NCBI GenBank assembly: GCA_023433505.1
Contig: JAEZCO010000030.1
Location: 55,215 to 119,214 of the forward strand
Origin: Bacillota bacterium
Lineage (GTDB): Bacteria > Bacillota > Clostridia > Acetivibrionales > DTU013
DNA length: 64,000 bases
Reading direction: 5' to 3'
Part shown: positions 42,943 through 52,083 of the stretch, one piece after another
How positions within the stretch are numbered: the first letter of the stretch is position 1
Layout: every line of letters begins with the position of its first letter
Position numbers and translations under genes: made by a program
The notes under the pieces: model-generated
What the model was told of the DNA's origin: nothing
Databases searched by the model: none
The model's input: the letters and a program-made list of their open reading frames with translations, nothing else

Positions 42943-43006
42943 TAGTGTTGAGTTTAATAGGGGGTTCTAGTAGAAAGTCGTTGACTTTTTAGTAGAACCC
43001 CCTTTT
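42943..43006 (+). terminator. HutP-controlled terminator/antiterminator with UAG triplets
   Basis: The hairpin has a 10-bp base stem GGGGGTTCTA (42960-42969) / TAGAACCCCC (42993-43002), an upper stem AAAGTC / GACTTT (42974-42979, 42983-42988) and a TTTT tail. Six TAG triplets lie in or just before it (42943, 42958, 42968, 42971, 42990, 42993), three of them within the base stem. HutP binding to UAG motifs would open the stem and allow transcription into hutH when histidine is present. Confidence 0.88.
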
Positions 43007-43035
43007 ATTATCGGAAATCAGGGGGATGAGGCAGG

Positions 43036-44556
43036 ATGATTACATTAACGGGGTATTCCTTGACTTTGAAGGAAGTCGGCGATGTGCTTTATAAGGGCGT
43101 AAAGGCAGGCGCTTCGGCCGAAAGTATGGAAAGGGTTGCCGCCAGCCGGCTGGCAGTTGAGAATATCGTTGCCGGAGGGGAAGTGGTTTACGGCATAACC
43201 ACAGGCTTTGGAAAGTTCAGTGATGTATTGATCAAAAGAGAAGATACGGAAGAGCTGCAGCTTAATTTAATACATTCGCATGCTTGCGGGGTAGGAGAAC
43301 CTTTCCCGGAAATTGTGAGCCGCGCAATGCTTCTTTTGCGCGCCAATGCACTGCTGAAAGGCTTTTCCGGGGTAAGGGAAGTCCTGATAGAGATGCTGTT
43401 TAAATTGCTGAATGCCGGGATACACCCGGTCATTCCGCAGCAGGGCTCCCTTGGAGCAAGCGGAGATCTTGTGCCCCTTGCCCATCTGGCACTGGCGCTC
43501 ATCGGCGAAGGAGAGGTATATTACAAGGGAAAAAGATGCCGGACCCAGGAGGCGTTTCAGAGTGAGAATATAACGCCCATCGTTTTGCAGGCGAAGGAAG
43601 GACTGGCGCTGATAAACGGGACACAGGCCATGACGGCCATGGGCGCCGTTGCATACATTGAAGCGGAGAAGCTGGCTTATCAGGCGGAAATGATCGCTGC
43701 CCTGACAATGGAAGGGCTTAACGGCATCATCGACGCCTTTGACGAAGATATTCAAATTGTCCGGGGCTATCCGGAGCAGGCGGATGTCGCCAGAAGGATG
43801 CGGTGTATCCTGAAGGACAGCGGATTGGTCACCCGCCAGGGAGAGCTCCGGGTGCAGGACGCCTATTCCCTCCGGTGCATCCCCCAGGTTTTTTGCGCCA
43901 GCTGGCAAGCGCTGGGCTATGTTAAGGAGAAGCTGGAAATTGAGCTCAATGCGGCAACAGACAACCCCCTTATTTTTGACAACGGCTGCAAAGTCATATC
44001 GGGAGGGAACTTTCACGGACAGCCTGTGGCATTTGCCATGGACTTTCTCAAAATAGCCGTTGCGGAGCTGGCCAATATCTCCGAACGGAGAGTAGAGCGG
44101 CTGGTGAATCCTCAGCTCAGCGATCTGCCGCCTTTTCTGAGTCCGGAGCCCGGTCTGCAGTCCGGAGCAATGATCCTGCAGTATACGGCGGCTTCCCTGG
44201 TTTCTGAAAATAAAACCCTTGCCCATCCGGCAAGTGTTGATTCCATCCCATCCTCAGGAAACCAGGAGGATCATGTGAGTATGGGCACCATCGGATCAAG
44301 GCATGCATACCAGATCCTAGGCAATACCAGAGGAGTACTGGCGATTGAGCTTATATGCGCTCTTCAGGCTGTAGAATACAGGGGAATCGAAAAGATGTCG
44401 CCTGTGACAAGGCAGGTTTATGATATTGCCCGTTCCATTGTTCCTTCCATAAAGAAAGACAGGATATTTTCCTATGATATCGAAAATATAAAGAATTGGT
44501 TGATGGAGGATTGGCAGGAGCTTTTGGCCTGCGGCAATGAAGAAAAGTGCCTTTAG
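43036..44556 (+). CDS. hutH: Histidine ammonia-lyase
   Basis: 506 residues. It deaminates L-histidine to trans-urocanate, the first step of histidine use. The Ala141-Ser142-Gly143 triad in GSLGASGDLVPLAHLAL forms the autocatalytic MIO cofactor at the position expected for bacterial HutH. Other family blocks: GITTGFGKFSDV near the N-terminus, LINGTQAMTAMGA, ATDNPLIF, and SVDSIPSSGNQEDHVSMG with the conserved C-terminal active-site residues. First gene after the HutP terminator; a GAGGCAGG site precedes the ATG. Confidence 0.97.
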   Translation: MITLTGYSLTLKEVGDVLYKGVKAGASAESMERVAASRLAVENIVAGGEVVYGITTGFGKFSDVLIKREDTEELQLNLIHSHACGVGEPFPEIVSRAMLLLRANALLKGFSGVREVLIEMLFKLLNAGIHPVIPQQGSLGASGDLVPLAHLALALIGEGEVYYKGKRCRTQEAFQSENITPIVLQAKEGLALINGTQAMTAMGAVAYIEAEKLAYQAEMIAALTMEGLNGIIDAFDEDIQIVRGYPEQADVARRMRCILKDSGLVTRQGELRVQDAYSLRCIPQVFCASWQALGYVKEKLEIELNAATDNPLIFDNGCKVISGGNFHGQPVAFAMDFLKIAVAELANISERRVERLVNPQLSDLPPFLSPEPGLQSGAMILQYTAASLVSENKTLAHPASVDSIPSSGNQEDHVSMGTIGSRHAYQILGNTRGVLAIELICALQAVEYRGIEKMSPVTRQVYDIARSIVPSIKKDRIFSYDIENIKNWLMEDWQELLACGNEEKCL

Positions 44557-44592
44557 TTTGTGGTATAGTAAAAATGATGGAGGTTTAACTAT

Positions 44593-46617
44593 ATGAATAA
44601 CCTGGATATATCCCGATCAATGACAATAAAGCTTGACCCGGAGCTGCCGGAAATGCCGGAGTTCCAGCCGGGAATAAGAAGGGCGCCCAACCGGGGCTTC
44701 CGGCTGTCACAGCAGCAAACCGGGGTTGCACTGAAAAACGCCCTGCGGTATGTGCCTGAAGAGCTTCATGAAACGCTGGCCCCGGAATTTCTGGAGGAGC
44801 TCTTGCAGTACGGCCGCATCTATGCCTACCGTTACCGCCCCCAGGGCCGGATTTACGGCAAAGGTATCCATGAATACAAGGGGAACTGTCTCGAAGGAAA
44901 AGCTTTTCAGGTAATGATTGAAAACAACCTGGATTTTGACATAGCGCTGTATCCTTATGAGCTTGTGACCTACGGGGAAACAGGCCAGGTATGCCAGAAC
45001 TGGCTGCAGTACAGGTTAATTAAAAAATACCTGGAAGCCTTGACAGACAGGCAGACCCTTGTCGTGGAATCGGGCCACCCGCTGGGGTTGTTCCCTTCCG
45101 GGCCTGAAGCGCCCAGGGTCATTATTACAAATGCGCTGATGGTAGGCATGTTTGACAATCAATCGGACTGGGAAATTGCACAGCAGCTGGGAGTGGCCAA
45201 TTATGGCCAGATGACGGCCGGGGGCTGGATGTACATAGGGCCTCAGGGCATTGTTCACGGCACCTTCAATACCCTGTTGACCGCAGGAAGATTAAAATTA
45301 GGCGTCCCTTCCGACGGAGATTTGAGAGGACGGCTTTTTGTGACCTCAGGCCTGGGCGGCATGAGCGGAGCACAGCCGAAGGCCATTGAAATTGCCAATG
45401 GCGTAGGGATCATTGCTGAAGTGGATTATTCAAGAATCAAGACAAGATTTGATCAGGGCTGGGTAGCCAGGATTTCCGACAGTTGCGAGGAAGTATTCAA
45501 TATCGCCGAGGAGTATGTTAAAAACCAGATAACCATATCCATTGCATATCACGGAAATATTATCGACCTGCTGCAATATGCGGTGGACCACGAGAAGAAA
45601 ATCGATCTGCTTTCGGATCAGACATCCTGCCATGCGGCCTACAGCGGGGGTTACTGCCCTGCGGGACTGACTTTTGAGGGACGGACAAGGCTTCTGGCTG
45701 CGGATAGGGAAAAATTCAAAAGGCTGGTGGATGAATCCCTGAAAAGGCATTTTGAATTGATCAAAGCCCTGGCGGACCGGGGGACATATTTCTTCGACTA
45801 CGGGAATTCCTTCATGAAAGCCATTTATGATGCCGGTGTAAAAGAAATTTCAAAAAACGGGCAGGATGAAAAGGACGGTTTTATTTTCCCCTCCTATGTT
45901 GAGGATATTATGGGGCCCGAGCTCTTCGATTACGGTTACGGACCTTTCCGGTGGGTATGCCTCAGCGGCAGCGAGGAGGACCTGGAAAAGACGGATAAGG
46001 CAGCGATGTCCTGCATAGACCCCGGCAGACGGGGACAGGACCGGGACAACTATCTGTGGATCAGGGATGCCAAAAAGAACCGGCTGGTGGTAGGGACAAA
46101 GGCAAGGATATTGTACCAGGATGCCGAAGGCAGAAGGAATATCGCATTAAAGTTCAATGAAATGGTACGTAGCGGGGAAATAGGGCCGGTCATGCTGGGG
46201 AGAGACCACCACGATGTCAGCGGTACGGATTCGCCTTTCCGTGAAACCTCCAATATCAAAGACGGAAGCAATATGATGGCGGACATGGCGACACAGTGCT
46301 TTGCAGGAAATGCGGCCCGGGGAATGAGCCTGGTGGCTCTGCATAACGGAGGCGGCGTAGGCATCGGAAAAGCCATCAACGGCGGATTCGGCCTGGTATT
46401 GGACGGCAGTGAAAGAGTGGATACCGTCATAGGGTCTGCAATCATGTGGGATGTGATGGGCGGAGTTGCCCGCCGTTCCTGGGCAAGAAATGATCATTCC
46501 ATCGAAACCTGTATGGAGTATAATAAAAATTATATAGCTTCAGGCCATATTACAATACCCTATATTCCAAGGGAAGACCTGGTTCAGGGATTGGTCGCCG
46601 AAGCTTTTAAAAAATGA
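44593..46617 (+). CDS. hutU: Urocanate hydratase (long form)
   Basis: 674 residues. It hydrates urocanate to imidazolonepropionate with tightly bound NAD+. It belongs to the longer urocanase subgroup found in many anaerobes (classic enzymes are about 555 residues). Characteristic blocks are FVTSGLGGMSGAQPKAIEIA, the NAD-binding glycine-rich stretch, ISDSCEEVFNIAEEYVKN, LRHHD-type RDHHDVSGTDSPFRET, and ALHNGGGVGIGKAINGGFG near the end. GGAGG lies 9 bases before the ATG, 36 bases after hutH. Confidence 0.95.
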   Translation: MNNLDISRSMTIKLDPELPEMPEFQPGIRRAPNRGFRLSQQQTGVALKNALRYVPEELHETLAPEFLEELLQYGRIYAYRYRPQGRIYGKGIHEYKGNCLEGKAFQVMIENNLDFDIALYPYELVTYGETGQVCQNWLQYRLIKKYLEALTDRQTLVVESGHPLGLFPSGPEAPRVIITNALMVGMFDNQSDWEIAQQLGVANYGQMTAGGWMYIGPQGIVHGTFNTLLTAGRLKLGVPSDGDLRGRLFVTSGLGGMSGAQPKAIEIANGVGIIAEVDYSRIKTRFDQGWVARISDSCEEVFNIAEEYVKNQITISIAYHGNIIDLLQYAVDHEKKIDLLSDQTSCHAAYSGGYCPAGLTFEGRTRLLAADREKFKRLVDESLKRHFELIKALADRGTYFFDYGNSFMKAIYDAGVKEISKNGQDEKDGFIFPSYVEDIMGPELFDYGYGPFRWVCLSGSEEDLEKTDKAAMSCIDPGRRGQDRDNYLWIRDAKKNRLVVGTKARILYQDAEGRRNIALKFNEMVRSGEIGPVMLGRDHHDVSGTDSPFRETSNIKDGSNMMADMATQCFAGNAARGMSLVALHNGGGVGIGKAINGGFGLVLDGSERVDTVIGSAIMWDVMGGVARRSWARNDHSIETCMEYNKNYIASGHITIPYIPREDLVQGLVAEAFKK

Positions 46618-46640
46618 ATGGATAAAAGGAGAGAAAGAGG

Positions 46641-47537
46641 ATGTCAAAATTGGTGGAATGCGTTCCAAATTTCAGCGAGGGAAGAAATCTGGAGGTTATA
46701 CAAAAAATAATCGCGCCCTTTATCGCCACAGAAGGGGTAAAACTGCTGGACTACAGCCCTGACAAGGATCACAACCGGGTTGTGGTTACCGTTATGGGGG
46801 AGCCTGAGAGTGTCAGGGATGCTATGGTGGAAGCTGCAGGCATAGCCATTGCAAATATCGATATGACGAAGCATCACGGACAGCATCCCAGAATGGGCGC
46901 AGTAGACGTAGTTCCCTTCATACCCGTAAAGAATTTTACCATGGAGGAAGCAGTGTTGCTGGCCAGGGAAACTGCCGGACGGATGGCTGAAAAATATGAT
47001 CTGCCCATCTTCCTGTATGAAAAGGCAGCGACGGCGTCGGCCAGAGAAAACCTTGCAAATATCCGGAAGGGCGAATTTGAAGGCATGGCGGAAAAACTGC
47101 TTCAGCCCGAATGGAAGCCGGATTTCGGCCCTGCCGCAGCTCATCCGACGGCAGGCGCCACCGTTGTCGGCGCAAGGATGCCGCTGGTTGCCTTTAATAT
47201 TAACCTGGGCACTGCCAATCTGGAGATAGCCAACAAGATAGCAAGATGTATCCGGCACCTCTCAGGCGGTCTGAGATTTGTAAAAGCCGTAGGCGTCGAT
47301 TTGAAGGAAAGAGGCATCGTACAGGTATCCATTAATATGACGGACTTTACGAAAACCTCTCTGTACAGGGCTTTTGAAATGGTAAAATTCGAAGCGAAAA
47401 GATATGGCGTGCCTGTGGTGGGAAGCGAGATCATCGGCTTGACGCCAATGGAAGCCCTTATTGACTCCGCGGTTTATTATTTGCAGATTGAGGATTTTAA
47501 TATCAAACAGGTGTTGGAGTACAGAATGCTTGAATAA
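46641..47537 (+). CDS. ftcD: Glutamate formimidoyltransferase
   Basis: 298 residues, the single-domain bacterial form. It transfers the formimino group of formiminoglutamate to tetrahydrofolate and releases glutamate. The N-terminus KLVECVPNFSEGRN is diagnostic, followed by LLDYSPDKDHNRVVVT, HPRMGAVDVVPFIP and FGPAAAHPTAGATVVGAR. It replaces HutG-type hydrolysis of formiminoglutamate, so carbon enters the folate pool, as is usual in anaerobic Firmicutes. AAAGGAG precedes the ATG. Confidence 0.95.
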   Translation: MSKLVECVPNFSEGRNLEVIQKIIAPFIATEGVKLLDYSPDKDHNRVVVTVMGEPESVRDAMVEAAGIAIANIDMTKHHGQHPRMGAVDVVPFIPVKNFTMEEAVLLARETAGRMAEKYDLPIFLYEKAATASARENLANIRKGEFEGMAEKLLQPEWKPDFGPAAAHPTAGATVVGARMPLVAFNINLGTANLEIANKIARCIRHLSGGLRFVKAVGVDLKERGIVQVSINMTDFTKTSLYRAFEMVKFEAKRYGVPVVGSEIIGLTPMEALIDSAVYYLQIEDFNIKQVLEYRMLE

Positions 47538-47562
47538 CAATGCAGTTTTGCGAGGTGTGATG

Positions 47563-48795
47563 ATGAATGCAGACTTGATCATAAGATCCGATTGTATTAT
47601 AACCTGCAAGGAAGGCTCAGATGATGACAATATCGACGGCTACATCGTTATCGCCAATGGCAGGATAGAAGCTGTCTGTGAAGGCGATATGCCCGCGGAA
47701 TCCCTTGGCGCAGGGGTTAATTTCATCGATGCCAGGGGCAAGACTGTGATCCCGGGCTTGATCGATGCCCATACCCACTTGGTCCACGGCGGCTCCAGAG
47801 AGAACGAGCTTTCTTTGAAGCTGAAGGGAGTCCCTTATCTTGAAATACTTAAGCAGGGGGGCGGTATTCTAAGTACTGTCAGAAATACAAGACAGGCAAC
47901 CAGGGAAGAGCTGAAAAGCAAGGCAAGGAAAAGCCTGGACCAGATGCTGCTCCACGGCACCACCACGGTGGAGGCAAAAAGCGGCTACGGACTTGATCTG
48001 GAAACAGAGGTGAAATGTCTGGAAGCCGCTGCAGAATTGGATAACGAGCATCCTATTGATATTCTCAGGACCTATATGGGCGCCCATGCAATACCGGAGG
48101 AATACAAGGGGAATAGCAAAGGGTATATGGAGTTTATGACCGGTGTCGTTATGCCTTACATAGCAGCAAACAAACTGGCGGAATTCATGGACGTCTTCTG
48201 TGAGGAAGGTGTATTTTCGCCGGAAGAATCCAGAGAGTTAATGGAAAAAGGAAAAGCAAACGGGTTTAAATTGAAAATCCATGCCGATGAAATCATTCCT
48301 CTCCAGGGAGCGGAGCTGGCCGCCGAAATGGGGGCAATTTCTGCGGAGCATTTATTGGCTGCGTCCGATAAAGGCATGGATGAATTAAGTAAAGCAGGGG
48401 TAACAGCGGTACTTCTTCCGGGAACATCCTTTTACTTAATGCTCGGGAAGTACGCCGACGCCCGCAAAATGATGGGAAAGGGGATCAGGGTAGCCCTGGC
48501 TACGGATTATAACCCCGGAACCTGCCCCACGGAAAATCTTCAGGCGGTAATGACCTTCGCCTGCTTTGGGATGAAGCTGTCTCCCATGGAAATTATCCGG
48601 GGCATGACCGTCAATGCGGCCCATGCGGTGGACAGAGCATCGGAGATTGGCAGTATTGAAGCGGGAAAAAAGGCCGACCTGGTTATCCTGGATACTCCCA
48701 ATTTGGACTATGCCCTCTATCATTTTGGAATCAACCATGTGGATAAGGTAATCAAAAACGGAAGAGTAGTTGTAGAACAGGGTAGAATTATTTAA
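47563..48795 (+). CDS. hutI: Imidazolonepropionase
   Basis: 410 residues of the amidohydrolase superfamily. It opens imidazolonepropionate to formiminoglutamate. Metal and catalytic motifs: LIDAHTHLVHGGSRENE (HxH), EAKSGYGLD, KIHADEI and ATDYNPGTCPTENLQAVMTF. The ATG at 47563 is preferred (GAGGTG 5 bases upstream, MNADLIIRSDCII start); the open frame extends 34 codons into ftcD without family similarity, and the neighbouring ATG at 47560 is equally readable. It starts 25 bases after ftcD. Confidence 0.95.
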   Translation: MNADLIIRSDCIITCKEGSDDDNIDGYIVIANGRIEAVCEGDMPAESLGAGVNFIDARGKTVIPGLIDAHTHLVHGGSRENELSLKLKGVPYLEILKQGGGILSTVRNTRQATREELKSKARKSLDQMLLHGTTTVEAKSGYGLDLETEVKCLEAAAELDNEHPIDILRTYMGAHAIPEEYKGNSKGYMEFMTGVVMPYIAANKLAEFMDVFCEEGVFSPEESRELMEKGKANGFKLKIHADEIIPLQGAELAAEMGAISAEHLLAASDKGMDELSKAGVTAVLLPGTSFYLMLGKYADARKMMGKGIRVALATDYNPGTCPTENLQAVMTFACFGMKLSPMEIIRGMTVNAAHAVDRASEIGSIEAGKKADLVILDTPNLDYALYHFGINHVDKVIKNGRVVVEQGRII

Positions 48796-48806
48796 GGAGA
48801 AAAAAG

Positions 48807-49451
48807 ATGAGCTTGTTAATCGATAAAACCATAAAGGATTTCAGCAATTTGCTTGCCAGCAGCGAGCCTGCGCCCGGCGGAGGAAGTACCGCAGCACTTT
48901 CAGGGCTTTTTGGGGCTTCGCTGTCAATGATGGTCGTCAATCTCTCCGTAGGGAAAAAAGCTTATGAGGCCCTTGAGGTCGGCATAAAAGAAGAAATCAA
49001 GCAGAGCTTTGACAAAATCGCAGCGTTGAATAATGAACTGATGGGATTGGTCGATGAAGATACAAAGGCCTTTAACGCTTTTATGGAGGCCATGAGACTG
49101 CCTAAAGAAACGGAGCAGGAAAAAGCCGCCAGAACCGAAGCCATACAAAAGGCCGGCCTGTATACGTTGGAGGTACCGTTGAAGGTTGCGGAAAAATGCC
49201 TTCAGATACTGCGAAACCAGAGGATAATTGTTGAATACGGAAATAAGAATGCCCTATCCGATGTGGGCGTGGGCGCGCTTCTTGCACAAGCCGGACTTGA
49301 AGGAGCCATTCTGAACGTGAAGATCAACCTTCCGGGGATCAGTGATGCTGCCGTAAAATCCGATGCCCAAGAGAAAATAAAAAGCCTCCTCGAGGAAGGA
49401 CAGGACTTGAAAGCCCGGATCATAGAGACGGTGAATAAACGGATCGGATAA
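48807..49451 (+). CDS. fchA: Formiminotetrahydrofolate cyclodeaminase
   Basis: 214 residues, all-helical. It converts 5-formiminotetrahydrofolate to 5,10-methenyltetrahydrofolate and ammonia. The family landmarks are the N-terminal SSEPAPGGGSTAALSGLFGA, LVDEDTKAFNAFMEAMRLPK and DVGVGALLAQAGLEGAILNV. AAGGAG precedes the ATG. It completes the operon, giving a full route from histidine to glutamate, ammonia and a one-carbon folate. The convergent XRE-like gene ends 17 bases downstream, and no clear terminator lies between. Confidence 0.94.
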   Translation: MSLLIDKTIKDFSNLLASSEPAPGGGSTAALSGLFGASLSMMVVNLSVGKKAYEALEVGIKEEIKQSFDKIAALNNELMGLVDEDTKAFNAFMEAMRLPKETEQEKAARTEAIQKAGLYTLEVPLKVAEKCLQILRNQRIIVEYGNKNALSDVGVGALLAQAGLEGAILNVKINLPGISDAAVKSDAQEKIKSLLEEGQDLKARIIETVNKRIG

Positions 49452-49468
49452 GCCGGGGAGGGTGACTG

Positions 49469-49903
49469 CTACTCCAGGATCTTCGAATTGAGATTGTAAA
49501 GAAGCTCCTGGGCAGCTCTCAGAGTATAATGATTTTCAATGCAATAGATGATCACTGCATCTCTTTTTACTCTTACGTAGAGGGGACTTGTTTGAGTGAT
49601 ATTCAGAAGAAGCTGTGTATCTGTCAAATCCAGCCCCATTCCGATGGCAATCTTCAAATAATTATCCCTGCTTGCATACCGCGCGCCTCGTAAAATTTGA
49701 TACCCATAGCTCCGGTCAATATCCGCGCGGAGAATAATCTCACTTTTGTCCAGCTTATATTTCAGCATCTTCTCTTCAAAAAAGGAGGCGATGTTTTGAG
49801 ACACAAAATCCGATTCGTTCTGCGCCAAAAAGCGCCGGATGTTTTGTTCGTTTTTTAAATAGCCAAGAAGTTTTGTTGTAACAGACGGATTTTTTTTGAG
49901 CAT
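49469..49903 (-). CDS. XRE/Cro-like helix-turn-helix protein
   Basis: 144 residues. The middle part LDKSEIILRADIDRSYGYQI, then LRGARYASRDNYLKIAIGMGL, fits a Cro/CI-type helix-turn-helix, and the C-terminus TSPLYVRVKRDAVIIYCIE adds a small helical domain. AAAGGAG lies 8 bases before the ATG. Similar proteins are often found near Ser/Thr kinase genes in Firmicutes, and one lies 5 kb away (55060). It is divergent from the SLH genes, with a 27-bp palindrome in the shared upstream region, so local regulation of the S-layer-linked genes is a reasonable guess. Confidence 0.65.
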   Translation of the reverse strand: MLKKNPSVTTKLLGYLKNEQNIRRFLAQNESDFVSQNIASFFEEKMLKYKLDKSEIILRADIDRSYGYQILRGARYASRDNYLKIAIGMGLDLTDTQLLLNITQTSPLYVRVKRDAVIIYCIENHYTLRAAQELLYNLNSKILE

Positions 49904-50246
49904 GGTGTAACTCCTTTTTGCACAGGCGCAGCCTTTTGCAAGCTTTTTACGAAAATATATATTCTATCCATACTGAGTCTACCATTTCGCTGCCGGAAAT
50001 AAAAGTGTCAAATCTGCAATCGCATAAAAATTTTATCAGGATGCAAATTGCACACCAATTTTTTTGTCAGATTTAATAAAATGGATAGGTATAGCATATC
50101 CATTTCTCCGGATCGTGCGGTGAAGCCTTATAACGCCGTCGTTCCGGCGGTGGTATGAAAATCATGAATGAAAGGAAAGTGCAATGAAAAGCAAAAGCGG
50201 ATAAACATCGCTTCTCGCTGCTGTCATTGGCTGAAGGAGTAGGGAA
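49904..50246. other. Divergent intergenic region with a palindromic operator candidate
   Basis: 343 bases without a gene. The notable element is AAATGGATA (50079-50087) / TATCCATTT (50097-50105), a perfect 9+9+9 inverted repeat. A half-site TATCCATA occurs at 49965-49972, close to the start of the XRE-like gene. The region should hold promoters for both divergent genes, but no strong -35/-10 pair was recognised. Confidence 0.45.
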
Positions 50247-52082
50247 ATGAAGAAATCATTCAAGCGTCAGAAAATCTTCTCATTTTTACTGGTTTTATGT
50301 ACAACCATAAGCGTCTTTTCAGGGACCTGTTTTGCAAGCAACGGCTCCGGTTTTGAGGACCTTCGGGGATATGAATGGGCGGAGGACGCCATAACGAAGC
50401 TGAAAGACGGCGGAATTGTGAACGGAAACTCCCCGACGACCTTTAATCCGGGAGGATTATTAAAACGTGCTGAGCTTGCGGCTTTGCTGTGCCGCGCTTT
50501 TATTGCTCCAAATCCCACCGGCAGGCCGGCTTTTGCGGATAACGAAGACATACCGGAATGGGCCTTGATCTATGTTGAAGCAGCCAGGCGTTATTTCTAC
50601 ATAGGGAGTGATAATAGATTCAGGCCCGCGGCGGAATCGACCCGCGAGGAGATCGTGTATTCGCTGGTAAAAATACTGGACCTTGATACGACCGGTGTCA
50701 GCGTGACTGAAGCCCGGGAGAAGTACAACAAGGATTGGGACAGCGTCAAGGAGGAAAATAAGGCTGCCATAGCTCTTGCTACGAAGCTGGGGATTGTTTC
50801 CGGCGACGGCAACGGCAGGTTCAGCCCCGGAGAGCCCATTAACCGGGCAGAGATGGCAGTTCTGCTTTACCGCGCCATGAAATACGGCGGAGGGTTCGGA
50901 GGAGGAAAATTTTCCGATGTCAAGCCCGGAGACTGGTACTACAATGCGGTCATGAATCTTACAAACCGGCAAATCACCGGAGGAAAAGAGGACGGCACTT
51001 TCGGAACCAATGACGAGCTGGAAAACAGGGATCTGCCCAAATGGCTTGCAAAAATGGCAGGCGAAGAGGAAGACTCCGCCGAGGTCATAAGCAAAATACC
51101 TTCCGGACTGTTAAGTACGGATATGGATGAATCGGAATCCGTTATTGATGCCGTTTATGCGGATGATAAATTAACCCGTGAGGTTGCGGCATATTCGCTT
51201 GCCAAGCTCTGCAACCTCCCTGATCCGGGAGAGGAATCCGTCAGTGACGCTGTTTACGGTTTTGCCGATAAGGAGGACATTAACCCGGATTACCTGAATG
51301 CGGTTGCTTCCGTTATCCTGACCGGCTATATGAATGGAAGCCGCGACGGAAATGGAGCTCTGGTGCTGAATCCCACTGCTCCCGTCACCAAAGCGCAAAT
51401 GGCGGTATTGATGGTCAATGCCCTGCCTTCCGACGGGAAAAAGCCGGGGCAGGTGTTTTCGGATGTGGCGCCGGGGGATTGGTTCTATGACGGGGTTATG
51501 TACCTGTATAACAAAGGGATTGTCTTCGGACGCCCCGACGGTACCTTCGGGCCTTTTGACGAGAATGGGATCCCCGACCGTACCACCCTTGCCGCCCTGA
51601 TTTGCAGAATACTCGATATAAAGAACCCGGAGCCGAACCCGGAGGATTTCAATTTCAAGGACCCGGAATTCGAAAGCGGGGGCTATTCCTGGGCAAAAGG
51701 CTTTGTCTGGGCGGCAAAGAATTACTTCCTCTATGAAGACGACCTTTTTTACCCTACCCGGCCGGCGACCCGCATGGAAATAGCCTATGCCGCGGCTAAG
51801 CTTTTCGGCGGCTATGATCCCGACAGCGTGAATTATGAGACAATATTGAGGCCTTTTACCGACAGCGGCTCCGTTCCTGTGGAATATAAGTCTGCAATGG
51901 CATACCTGGTGGGTGCCGGGATAATTAAAGGCACTGGGGAGGGTGAGTTAAATCCGCTTGGAACAACCAGCCGTGCTGAAATAGCGGTGTTCCTGGCTCG
52001 TGCGCTGATAGGGATAGACCAATCCAAGATGAAGGATTATGAGAATACCATCGAAGCAGTTAAAGAGGGGGAGGGACAGTGA
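50247..52082 (+). CDS. Secreted protein made entirely of S-layer homology (SLH) repeats
   Basis: 611 residues: a signal peptide (to about FSGTCFAS, residue 31), then about eight SLH-type repeats and no other clear domain. Repeats begin for example FEDLRGYEWAEDAITKLKDG, FSDVKPGDWYYNAVMNLTNR, FSDVAPGDWFYDGVMYLYNK and FKDPEFESGGYSWAKGFVWA, with the ends RAEMAVLLYRAM and RAEIAVFLARAL. SLH domains bind pyruvylated secondary cell-wall polymers. Three suffice for anchoring, so eight suggest cross-linking or a structural layer role. The downstream SLH gene starts two bases after its stop, so the two are coupled. Confidence 0.88.
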   Translation: MKKSFKRQKIFSFLLVLCTTISVFSGTCFASNGSGFEDLRGYEWAEDAITKLKDGGIVNGNSPTTFNPGGLLKRAELAALLCRAFIAPNPTGRPAFADNEDIPEWALIYVEAARRYFYIGSDNRFRPAAESTREEIVYSLVKILDLDTTGVSVTEAREKYNKDWDSVKEENKAAIALATKLGIVSGDGNGRFSPGEPINRAEMAVLLYRAMKYGGGFGGGKFSDVKPGDWYYNAVMNLTNRQITGGKEDGTFGTNDELENRDLPKWLAKMAGEEEDSAEVISKIPSGLLSTDMDESESVIDAVYADDKLTREVAAYSLAKLCNLPDPGEESVSDAVYGFADKEDINPDYLNAVASVILTGYMNGSRDGNGALVLNPTAPVTKAQMAVLMVNALPSDGKKPGQVFSDVAPGDWFYDGVMYLYNKGIVFGRPDGTFGPFDENGIPDRTTLAALICRILDIKNPEPNPEDFNFKDPEFESGGYSWAKGFVWAAKNYFLYEDDLFYPTRPATRMEIAYAAAKLFGGYDPDSVNYETILRPFTDSGSVPVEYKSAMAYLVGAGIIKGTGEGELNPLGTTSRAEIAVFLARALIGIDQSKMKDYENTIEAVKEGEGQ

Positions 52083-52083
52083 T

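Noticed and set aside
43267..44226. 319-codon open frame on the minus strand inside hutH
   Set aside because: Antisense to an unambiguous histidine ammonia-lyase; no family signature.
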